A stretch of DNA of 49,604 bases from Branchiostoma floridae. Its lineage: Eukaryota; Chordata; Leptocardii; Amphioxiformes; Branchiostomatidae. A program made the position numbers and the translations under genes. The DNA lies in the NCBI RefSeq assembly GCF_000003815.2, contig NC_049985.1:15536162-15585765 (forward strand), given 5' to 3'. The notes under the pieces are model-generated. The model was not told the origin of the DNA, did no database searches, and saw only the letters and a program-made list of their open reading frames with translations. Below are positions 1-8,972 of the stretch, in pieces (position 1 is the stretch's first letter; the number at the start of each line of letters is the position of its first letter).

Positions 1-2122
1 CAGAGATAGTGGAGATACTGGTGTACAATGGTGCAACATTAGATGTACGGGACGGCTTCAGGAACACTCCACTCATGGCTGCATGTGGCAACAACCATGT
101 CGATACTGTTCAGCGACTGATTGAGTTTGGGGCAAGACCTGATTTGACAGATGGTTCTATAGCTCAGAAGTAAGTTTCACACATTTCTATCAGAATACAG
201 TCAAACCTGCCCAAGACGACCACCCGAGGAACCGGGCAAAAGCATTCGATTTGGCCAGGTGGTCGGTTAGAAGAGTATCGACTCACAACATGCCTAATAA
301 ATGTTTACGGCAAATAGTAAGCACACGCGCATGCATCCGCCGCCATCTTTATTTTTAACATAACATTGTAATGGTAGTCCAAATCTGATGCAAATTCGCC
401 ACAAAATCGTGCTAGTTATCATTGAAAATCGATGACACCTCAAGATTTGAAAATGATGCGGTCGTTATGGGCAGGGATTTGGTAACAATTTTTGGTGGTC
501 TCTGTCGCGTTGGCCAGGTGGTTGTTGTTAAGAGGTCGCCTAAATTAAAATTTAAATTTTCGGGACGTAATGACCAGGTGGTCGCTAAGAAGAGGTGGTC
601 GCTTGGGCAGGTTTGACTATATAAGAATGAATGGTTGCTACATCATTGAAAAATTGAGGTGTTGTTTTGGGTGTGTATGTCATTGTCTTGTGTGTGTGTG
701 TGTGTATTTGTGTTTTCTAGGTACATTGTATTTGTTATACATGTTGCTAGCATAAGTATTGGGAAGGCTGATTTTTGGCCCCTGCTGTTTGACATTTGTA
801 CTGCAGTTAAACTTCTGTTTTTGTACCCTTTTGTCCTGGGCATGGTATGGGCCTCTGGTCTTGATTTCCTTTATAGTGGCAGATAGCTGGTGATATCAGG
901 AAAAAGTAGTGTAGCTTTCAACTCCCTATCAGCTTGCTCTTCATGTGCAGAGGTGATTTTGTTGAAAGATTTCAAGACGGATAAATGAACAAAGGAAGGG
1001 CATTTCCATAACAAATGGCATGTATGTGGCTTAGACATTGATGAACAAATACATGTAGATGCAAGTTATGCAGATAATTTGCAAATCATTTGCATAATTA
1101 ATGAGGAAATTACGTAATCCTAGTATTTCCAGAATAGATTTTAAATACGTGTCCCATATGTAACTCATGTCAGGTAAAACTGTAAAACATTGAAACATAC
1201 CAATTGTGGAAATATAGGCCTAATTTGAAACGAATGAACATGTATCATAATTCATCAGTGGTAAATAATAGGAGTTTCATACTGTGTCATGTGTAAGTTA
1301 GTTAAAGCCACACATAATCATGCATAGATTATGTTAATGTGCACAGTGTATGTATGAATAATTACAATACTTCATGGAGGTATGAGGTCTCCAAATGAAG
1401 CTGGACTGACTCGTCGACTAGTGTTTGTTTTTATCTTTCATTATGTGTGAGTGTATGAGATGGTCTGTCTGTGTATGTGTGTGTATATGTGTGCTAGACC
1501 ACAAGTGCTGTAGAAAACACTATATTTTGTTCCCTAATTGAGTCACGTCTTTCACTAGGTTGGGGATAGATGACAAAAAACGTGGCTCTGCAGGAGAGGG
1601 TTATGAGCTGGTACCGGAGGCGAGGAAGTCTGCAAAAGCGAGTATAAAGCTGGTACAATTGGCAAAGATGTCCAAGCTGTTGAGATGCTGCAACCCTAAG
1701 TGCGGCAAACCAGGCTACAGGTAGGGTTTTGCTAGTATTTATGTGGCGTTGTTGATATGTTTTTCTTTACCATGCTTTTTTCATCTTGTCTGCAAATTGT
1801 TATTGACTCATAAGAAAGTATGTTTCCAAATTAAAGTTTCTTACAAGTCCAAAGGAAAGTTTGTTTTTTTTTACTTTTGACCCAGTCTTGGATCAACATT
1901 TGTGTCTGTTACATCTTCTACAGGTCAGCCCTGAAGCTGTGTGGCCGGTGCAAGCTGACCCGCTACTGCAGCCGTGACTGTCAGATACAACACTGGTCTG
2001 TCGGACACAAGAAGTGCTGTGGACAGGACAAGTACGTTGACGAGGAACAAGACCCCATGCGAAAAGTGAAGGCGTACTTGCTAGAAAATGACAAACAAAA
2101 CAAATTAACAAAAGGCAGTTGA
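1..2122 (+). CDS. Ankyrin-repeat/MYND zinc-finger protein, paralog A (5' partial)
   Basis: Three 3'-terminal exons are visible: 1-169 (ankyrin, cut by the window edge), 1559-1720 and 1924-2122 (stop TGA). The first encodes the end of the ankyrin array (EIVEILVYNGATLDV, then NTPLMAACGNNHVDTV). The second gives a charged linker ending in the first Cys pair of a MYND finger (CCNPKC). The third gives the rest of the finger (CGRC, RYCSRDC, HWSVGHKKCC), so the C6HC ligand set is complete. The tail is GQDKYVDEEQDPM and about 20 more residues. Intron phases 2 and 2 match the other five copies. MYND fingers are protein-binding modules and ankyrin repeats are scaffolds; substrate and pathway cannot be read from the sequence. 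D at 13330-16723 is the closest paralog by tail, linker and 3' UTR. The missing upstream exons should resemble exons 1-2 of D. The family call is secure; the orthology to a named vertebrate gene is not. Confidence 0.88.
198..617. mobile_element. MITE with CAGTCAAACCTG inverted termini in an intron of gene A
   Basis: The ends are inverted repeats: GTCAAACCTGCCCAAG at the left and its complement at the right, followed inward by CGACCACC. The flanking bases on both sides are TA. The homologous intron of gene D (from 15050) reads straight through the insertion point, and the two introns differ in length by about the size of the element. It is therefore a real insertion that postdates the A/D duplication. 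TA target sites suggest a Tc1/mariner-type mobiliser, but no transposase is encoded. Confidence 0.85.
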
Positions 2123-2298
2123 ATGTGTCTCCATAAGGAGTCAGATTTTTACAAAGACAGCTGAGTGTTACAAATTTACATCACATGGCAGGCATTGTAA
2201 AGGTTGTATTGCTGGTTCTACTTGCTCGCAAATTTGAAAAAGGGAGCGTCAACGGAACTGTACAAGGATAAAAGGACCCCATGCAATCAGCTTCCATA

Positions 2299-2702
2299 GG
2301 TCATACATTGTTGTTTGTTCATTGGTTACTATAGTCTGCCTAGTGCTTCAGCATTGCTATTTTATAAAAGTACTCTATTTATTTATCCTCTGATGTTACA
2401 ACTTACAAATGTACCTTCTGAAAGGTTAGAAGGACGCTTGTTTATGTCTGCTTGCAATTTGCTACTGTAGGTCATACATTGTTGATTGTTCATAGGTATG
2501 TTCAGCCTAGTACTTCAACATGCTTTTCTATTGCAGTGCTCTCTTTAATTTTCTTGTGATGTGACAAATGTGCATACAGGAAAGGATAGAAGGACGCCTG
2601 TTTATCTACTTGCAAGTCACTACTATAGGTTATACATTGTTGATTGTTCATTGGTTAGTATAGTCAGCCTAAGAACCGATCATCTGATTCTCTTAACTTT
2701 TT
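2299..2702 (+). repeat. Three tandem units of about 160-170 bp in the 3' UTR of gene A
   Basis: Units begin at about 2299, 2470 and 2628 with GGT(C/T)ATACATTGTTG. They continue with a TTCATTGGTTACTATAG-type segment and, in the first two, CAGCCTAGTRCTTCAACAT and an AAAGGATAGAAGGACG segment. The same units recur downstream of gene D (16688, 16933, 17094), and a fragment lies at 8081-8130. They show no coding character. Confidence 0.75.
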
Positions 2703-2704
2703 GG

Positions 2705-2710
2705 AATAAA
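2705..2710 (+). terminator. Poly(A) signal AATAAA of gene A
   Basis: AATAAA lies about 580 nt after the stop codon, at the end of the repeated UTR. The counterpart after gene D sits in the same context (GGAATAAAC, then ACACAAGCCCTGC) at 17232. Confidence 0.7.
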
Positions 2711-3885
2711 CATATTTTTCCACACAAGCCCTGCTTTTAGATGCACAAATATGAGAAGACATTGCTAGTATTTGCGCTTGTGTGTGTTTCCTGTGCTTGG
2801 CTGCTATCTTACCTGCTTTTGGACCGTTGTATTTTCTTCAAGCATATGTTGGACGGAGAGATTGTTTACCTTCGTCTGACTTGCCACGGATGCATCAGGT
2901 GCAAGAGAGAGGTGAACTATTCCCAATGGTGCTCACATAGACACACTGTTGGGAGGGCTGTGCTTAGCATCCTTCACAGACTTCGAGCGGGACTTGCCTA
3001 TTTATGGGGGGGGGGGGGTACAAACTACTCGGCAAACTACTTTTCTAGGCAAACCCCCTTATCCGTCATTCCGTCACCTTAGCCAACTTTTTTTGAAACT
3101 AGTGATTAGTAAATCAGCGATTATTCTTGAGTCTCAAGTACTCATTGGTACAATTAAGGGGTTATAAATAGAGTGACCTATAACCTCCCCGGTACAATAG
3201 TCCATCGTCAAAAAGAAGACAATTGAGCATATGTACAAGTGATAACCTTGACACAAAGGTGATGGTTTATTTACAGTTATGACCACTTGGCTGATATGAA
3301 ACCAGCGATGGTAGAAGTGTAGGGCATCAATACATGTGGACACTGAAACAGATGTTATATAAAATAGACTAGCAATAACTTGTAAGCAGTCACAAAACAT
3401 AGGCGTGACACGTCCCTAACTTTCATAACTAGTGTTCCTTTTCATAACTAGAAAATAGTGCCCAATAAAGGTCTTGTCGAATTTAGTTTATAGCTGTTAC
3501 AGTTGTGAAAAATCTTTTTCAGCCTTGACAAGTATTACTTTTTACTGTCCAGTTACTGGTGTATCCTCTACCATTCAACTTTGTGCGATTCAACCTCATT
3601 CGTTCAGTAGACAGTTACTTTTAGATAAAACAATTCAGCGAGAATGTAAGACACAATGCATGTCTACTACATCTTTCATCTTACAACAGATAGAAAAAAG
3701 TTGTTTTGTAAAAAAAATCTTGCTGCCCATATTGTTTATACAAGATAAAACAAAACCAGATGAGGTCTTTTAAAACCAGATGACAATTTTGTGCAGAATA
3801 CACAGTTTAAAAAAAATAAATAGCACAACATTTTTAAATACAAAGACGCCAACATCATTAACCACAGTGAGAAATAGCTAATTGA
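2711..3885. other. Convergent intergenic region between A and B
   Basis: This holds the tail-to-tail boundary of A(+) and B(-). A minus-strand AATAAA (TTTATT at 3266-3271) is the likely poly(A) signal of B; its surroundings (CTTGACACAAAGGTGATG) recur downstream of E at 17526 and, slightly changed, downstream of C at 8390. A poly-G run lies near 3007. Short open frames here have no recognisable product. Confidence 0.6.
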
Positions 3886-6800
3886 TTACATGTAGAACTT
3901 GCGAGCACGCCACGCTTGTAATACCTGTTCATCAAGGAGTTTTGTCATTAACACATACTGCTTTTGAAAGGGATCGGCTTGCTCCTCAGAGTACACGTCA
4001 TGCCCACAGCACTTCTTGTGTCCGACAGACCAGTGTTGTTTCTGACAGTCACGGCTGCAGTAGCGGGTCAGCTTGCACCGGCCACACAGCTTCAGGGTTC
4101 CAGTTGACCTGTAGAAGACGTAACAAGGACAAATGCTGATCAGGGACTGGGTATTAATAAAATGTTCTTTTGTAGGCTACAAAGACTTCTAGAAATTTAG
4201 GTGGAAACGTGTTTTTTTTTTTATCGATACCAACAGTTGCACATAGGACTACAAAACTTAGTCACGTTTGGGACCGTGTTCTCGCCACAAAAGCGCCACC
4301 TACATCGGCTACATATAGAGGTGAGAAGCAGAACCCCAGTTAGAAGCTCTGAGGGTGCTGTTTATCTGAGGGACATTGAAACGTAAGCAAGGGTGAGTAT
4401 TTATAGCCTCCATAGCAGNNNNNNNNNNNNNNNNNNNNNNNNNNNNNNNNNNNNNNNNNNNNNNNNNNNNNNNNNNNNNNNNNNNNNNNNNNNNNNNNNN
4501 NNNNNNNNNNNNNNNNNNCTGAATCGAGTGCTAACAGCCTGATGAAATTATTTTCGGTAATGAAACCACAATCACTGCAAAACTTACCTGTAGCCTGGTT
4601 TGCCACACTTAGGGTTGCAGCATCTCAACAGCTTGGTCTTACTCGCCTCTTGTACCAGCTTCAAACTCTCTTCCAGAAGGGCACGGTTTTCGGCGTCTTC
4701 CTTTAACCTAGTGGAAGATGTGACTCATTTAGGGAACTAGAACAAGATATCGATGTATAGGTTCTCTATGGCTGGTTTCAAGCGATACGTTAATTTCCAG
4801 TTTATGACATGTGGATCGGAACACCATATGTATAAAACAACACACATCATCCATGTGCGAGCGGTGCGCATCCAAACCCCGACCCCCACCCATTTCTCTC
4901 TTCTCTCTCTCATTCTTTCTCTCTCCCTCATTGAAAGATAGAAACAAACCAAAGCCGACGATTCGATCCAGTCTGTCTCCATATGTCTGTCTATATCCAT
5001 TTAAAAAGACGTGATACTTACGCCTGGAATAGAGAACCGTCGTCTAAATCAGGCCTTGCTCCAAGCTCAATCAGTCGCCGAACTGTGTCAACATGGTTGT
5101 AACTCACGGCAACCATGAGTGGTGTGTTCTTGAAGGGGTCCTGTATGTCTACTGTTGCACCATGCTGCACCAGCAAGTCCACTATTTCTGTATGTCCTGG
5201 GTTGGATTTGCGACACAATAAATACATGCCAAGCAAACGTTGCCTTACGGCGAAGTATGATGTAAACGCATGTATTAAACAGTACATAGTGAAATAAAGA
5301 AGCTGTATATTTTGTCATTGTTGTACTCAAAGCAGAGGTTACAGGTGGGAGGCTAGGAATGGCCGGGATTTCTTTCGGATACAACTCCCCACTGCAGCCC
5401 CCAGTATAACGCTAGTTCACCTTTATCCATTGGGTAACCTATATCCGTTGCTTTTAATAACAGGGTATTTGGGAATATCACGTTGATGAACATTACTAGT
5501 AGTTTCAAATTGCAATATTTTCAGGATATTGCAGTTTAAAACTATCACCCGCCGACTTTATGTGCCTAAATACACTGTTTTTAGAAAGCAATGGATATAT
5601 GTTACCCAACGGATAAAGGTGAACTAGCGTTACAGTTTAACTGCGCAACTTCGCATTTTTGCACACGCCCTATAATTGCACGAAATACGCTGGCAATTGA
5701 GTGTGCAATTAAACGGCTTCCACTTGTAGTAGAATTCGACAAAAATAGTGTCCATGTGACACAACCTCTTTGAAGNNNNNNNNNNNNNNNNNNNNNNNNN
5801 NNNNNNNNNNNNNNNNNNNNNNNNNNNNNNNNNNNNNNNNNNNNNNNNNNNNNNNNNNNNNNNNNNNNNNNNNNNNNNNNNNNNNNNNNNNNNNNNNNNN
5901 NNNNNNNNNNNNNNNNNNNNNNNNNNNNNNNNNNNNNNNNNNNNNNNNNNNNNNNNNNNNNNNNNNNNNNNNNNNNNNNNNNNNNNNNNNNNNNNNNNNN
6001 NNNNNNNNNNNNNNNNNNNNNNNNNNNNNNNNNNNNNNNNNNNNNNNNNNNNNNNNNNNNNNNNNNNNNNNNNNNNNNNNNNNNNNNNNNNNNNNNNNNN
6101 NNNNNNNNNNNNNNNNNNNNNNNNNNNNNNNNNNNNNNNNNNNNNNNNNNNNNCAGAAAGAAACAACACCCCGACTCCCGGATTCGACCCCGCGCCAAAC
6201 CCGGGCAGCCGGATCACAAATCGAACGTGCAAACCGTTCGGCCATAAAGGCTTAAGCCGTTAGGCGTCTTCGGTTTAGCAGTCCTTGAACACCACTGTTA
6301 CACTACTCCCCCTTTTCTTTTCAAGATTCGTCCTCGAATCTCCGAGATCGACATCCCTGTGTGGCACATACTAGCCTGTTAATCACAGGGCCGGCGTGGG
6401 AACCAGTGAAACAACCAGAGGGGCGAGTAAGAACAGAAAGAAACAACACCCCGACTCCCGGGATTCGAACCCGCGCCAAACCCGGGCAGCCGGATCACAA
6501 ATCGAACGTGCAAACCGTTCGGCCAAAAGGCTTAAGCCGTTAGGCGTCTTCGGTTTAGCAGTCCTTGAACACCACTGTTACAACACACACACTGACACAC
6601 ACACGAAAAATATGACAAAAGCCACCACTCCAGTGCGAAGTAGAATAGGCACACATTACAAAGCTTGGACATCATCGATATATGATAAGCCTACATCATG
6701 AAGTAGGCATTTTCATGGAAGGAGACTCCATGGATAATTCCTCTCACAGAGATCAGAACGCATTTGCGGCGACAGGAATTCTTGGTGATATGTCAAAGAA

Positions 6801-7527
6801 AAAAGCATGAAAGGACCCGAAATTGAAAACAAAACCATTCTGGACGTTGTTATGTAAATCGAAACAATGGTTGAGACAAGGACTGTTTACAATTTCGTGG
6901 CCTTACCCTTTGACATATTACCTAGAATTCCTGTCGCTGCACATGCGTTCTGAACTCTGTGAATTGTGATGCAGAAAAGTGGTCCACTACAGGGTCCTAC
7001 AGGTGTGCTCGACTTTCCTAACTCGCATGTGAATTGTCTGCATAGCAATGAAAGGATCAAAAGGTGTCAATAGCATGAATAGGGCACTGTACTTCACACT
7101 TGTATGCAAACCTTTATCAACTAATTTACGTTGAAGAGATTGAATTTACATCTTAACGTTAATGATCTACCGATATGCAAACTCAACTCTGCGAGGAAAA
7201 ATTTACTTTATTTCTGCTGCACACTAAAACATGCAAACAATTGCAACACTTGTAAGATAGAATAACACGCAATTGCAAATACCAAGAAGCTTTTATCCTT
7301 GCAAATACTGGGAGAAATTTCAGAAAACTATAGAAATACCATACCAGTCTATCTATCATATTCACGGGAGCTGCGTTATTATAACGGAGGAGTGATCTAT
7401 TCTTTCATAATTCATGCTTGAAGAAAGATTCAAATCTGTGCTTACCAGCTTTCAAAGCCACCTCAACGCCTCGAAGCGATCCGTGCATGGCAGCAACCAA
7501 CAGAGCTTCGTTAACATTTACCGCCAT
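3886..7527 (-). CDS. Ankyrin-repeat/MYND zinc-finger protein, paralog B (exon 2 probably in a gap)
   Basis: Exons in transcription order are 7446-7527 (MAVNVNEALLVAAMHGSLR, N-terminal ankyrin helix), exon 2 not visible, 5022-5196 (HTEIVDLLVQHGATVDIQD, then VAVSYNHVDTVRRL), 4588-4707 (LKEDAENRALLEESLKL, then CCNPKC) and 3886-4108 (STGTLKLCGRC, RYCSRDC, HWSVGHKKCC, then a private tail ending RARKFYM). Phases are 1, 2 and 2 as in the family. Exon 2, which encodes RLLLRKGA in the other copies, should lie between exons 3 and 1. Only the 378-bp gap at 5776-6153 can hold it, or it is lost. B differs from most copies by the GT insertion in TGTLKLC, shared only with E, and by Lys for Ile in CQKQHW. 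Intron 1 has collected several transposons. Function is presumed to be scaffolding of protein contacts through MYND and ankyrin surfaces. Confidence 0.8.
4419..4518. other. Assembly gap, 100 N (intron 4 of B)
   Basis: This is a placeholder of exactly 100 N, so its real size is unknown. Both flanks are intronic, and no exon of the family is missing at this point. Confidence 0.95.
5407..5632. mobile_element. Fold-back MITE in gene B
   Basis: Arms of about 50 bp face each other. TAACGCTAGTTCACCTTTAT at 5407 returns in reverse complement ending at 5632, with a few mismatches inside (TTGGGTAAC, TATATCC, TTGCTTT). The interior of about 125 bp is AT-rich and noncoding. A clean target-site duplication could not be defined. 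Confidence 0.75.
5776..6153. other. Assembly gap, 378 N
   Basis: The gap lies where exon 2 of gene B is expected. It also cuts the 3' LTR of the miniature LTR element that continues to 6582. Any open frame drawn across it is an artefact. Confidence 0.95.
6154..6582 (-). mobile_element. Miniature LTR element (TRIM) with tRNA-like LTR, copy 1
   Basis: Reverse orientation. The 5' LTR is 6407-6582 (176 bp, starting TGTAACAGTGG and ending TTGTTTCA). The internal part is 6303-6406 (104 bp). The 3' LTR is visible from 6302 down to the gap edge at 6154, with about 28 bp missing. The internal part is the same as in copy 2 at 46220-46677, including a primer-binding-like TGGTTCCCACGCC and a purine tract AAAAGAAAAGGGGGAG next to the 3' LTR. 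Each LTR carries tRNA-like box A (TGGCCGAACGG) and box B (GGTTCGAATCC, damaged in the 3' LTR). It encodes no protein. The target duplication cannot be checked because one flank is in the gap. Confidence 0.85.
6745..6961. mobile_element. Fold-back MITE in intron 1 of gene B
   Basis: CACAGAGATCAGAACGCATT at 6745 is mirrored by the complement ending at 6961 (TGCGTTCTGAACTCTGTG). The arms of about 55 bp include GACAGGAATTC and GATATGTCAAAG. A diverged relative lies at 10991-11206 in intron 1 of gene C. Confidence 0.8.
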
Positions 7528-7616
7528 AATATTTTCGTTAGGACCGCTGTTACTGACACCAGTGCGTGCGTGCCGTCTGAACTTCGTTTGAACTGAAGGA
7601 GCATGGGAAATGTTGT

Positions 7617-7642
7617 CACGTCAGCTATTGTCATGTCACGTG
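7617..7642 (-). promoter_or_regulatory. Paired E-box element upstream of gene B (one box mutated)
   Basis: A perfect CACGTG palindrome lies at 7637-7642 and a one-base variant CACGTC at 7617-7622, 20 bp apart and about 90-115 bp upstream of the ATG. E and F carry the same pair with both boxes intact and the same spacing. CACGTG is the core site of bHLH-ZIP factors (USF, MITF/TFE, MYC/MAX); which one acts here is unknown. Confidence 0.6.
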
Positions 7643-7655
7643 AGCTCATGATTGT

Positions 7656-7865
7656 TACTCTCCAAGCAGAGGTTAGGCTCCGGCTGTTTTTGTTTTTTTT
7701 TACAGTTTTTTAGTCGTTTTTATCGGGCTTTCATTTTGTATCTTGCTATGTCAGAACCTGTATGGCTGGCGTACTTCAAGAAAAATGACAAAATAGAAAG
7801 CCCAATAAAAACGACTAAAAAAACGTTGAAAAAGCAGTCGGAGCCTAACCTCTGCTTGGAGAGTA
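7656..7865. mobile_element. Fold-back MITE with 8-bp target duplication in the promoter of B
   Basis: The arms are about 80 bp and nearly perfect: TACTCTCCAAGCAGAGG at the left and its complement at 7865. The insertion is flanked by ATGATTGT at 7648-7655 and 7866-7873. It separates the E-box pair from the TCTCATGG segment that follows it directly in E and F. Half-copies of the family lie at 10344-10430 and 30428-30515. An 8-bp duplication fits hAT-type mobilisation. Confidence 0.88.
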
Positions 7866-8972
7866 ATGATTGTCTCATGGTAGACCATGGGTAGACAGAG
7901 AATGTACAAGTTCAGAAGAATTATAATGATAATAATAGGATTACCTGTTTATGCAGGTAGTAATCAATGCAGGCTTTTCGAACATTGCATGAGATTAAAT
8001 AACTTTATTTTGCTGTTTATAATCAAGAATCATGTATTTATTACTTCAACTACACTGGCTTGTACTTAACATAATCCTGGTTGTCCATTGGTTACTATAG
8101 TCAGCCTAGTGCTTCAACATTCTGATGAAAATAATCTTTATTGCAAGTTCATGCAAACAAAGTAAAGCAGTGGTATACATAATTGTATACTTAACAGAGA
8201 CGGAAAATTAGATTTATTGATAAATCAAAGGGGAAATAATGTCTAATACAGTACTCTTTTATCTATCATCTGATGTGTTTCAATGTCTACCAACACTATG
8301 AAAACATGCACACACACATTGGAGTAATGAAATAATTGAGGCTTGAAGAAGGGTTTGGAAAAAAATTGAACATGTACAAGTGGTTGCCTTGACACAAGGA
8401 TAATGATTTATTTACAGGTATGGCGACTTGGCTGTTGTTAAACTAGCGATGGTAAAAATGTACACAACTACTGAGCATCAATACATACATCTATACATAT
8501 GCATGTAATTGTGATATACTAGCAGGGTAAAAGCTAAAACATTTTAGAGGTGACTTGATTCTTTGACATACTTAAGTATTAGATCAGAATGAAAAGGAAA
8601 TGTCATTACTGCAAAAAGCTCTTGGTAAAATCTATTTGCCTATGTTGCACTTTTAAAACTGTTTCTTCTATAAGATTAGCCAACTTGAACGAGGTTTTAT
8701 AAAACCCAATGACCTTTGTGACAGAATACTCTTGAGAAAAAAAAAACATTTTTTTTTACATACAAAGACGCCAACATCATTAACCATTGTGAGAAATAGC
8801 TAAATGCTCCTGACTGGCAGTAGATCTAATACGACATTTATTTTGTAGTACATTTTATATGGCTGTAGACGCAGTATGTGCTCAACAGTCAACAGATGCA
8901 CAAAGTTGAAATGTGAAGAGTTTGTTTGTTTGTTTGTTTGTTTTATTAGGATCTACGCATGGTTTACAAGTG
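7866..8972. other. Intergenic region B-C with relic 3' UTR sequence
   Basis: No gene is visible. A + oriented fragment of the A/D-type 3' UTR repeat lies at 8081-8130 (TTGGTTACTATAGTCAGCC, then TAGTGCTTCAACATT). Near 8380-8450 lies sequence like the region downstream of B, with the minus-strand AATAAA of gene C (TTTATT at 8407-8412). Together they mimic the tail-to-tail A/B boundary and suggest a lost + strand paralog. A TTTG tetranucleotide run lies near 8922-8944. Confidence 0.55.

Noticed and set aside
2299-2702. CRISPR-like or satellite array
   Set aside because: Units of 160 bp with no short repeat/spacer alternation, located in the 3' UTR of an animal gene.
5602-6255. Several open frames of 160-200 codons at 5.6-6.3 kb
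   Set aside because: Most of their length is assembly-gap N; only the absence of stops in N makes them open.
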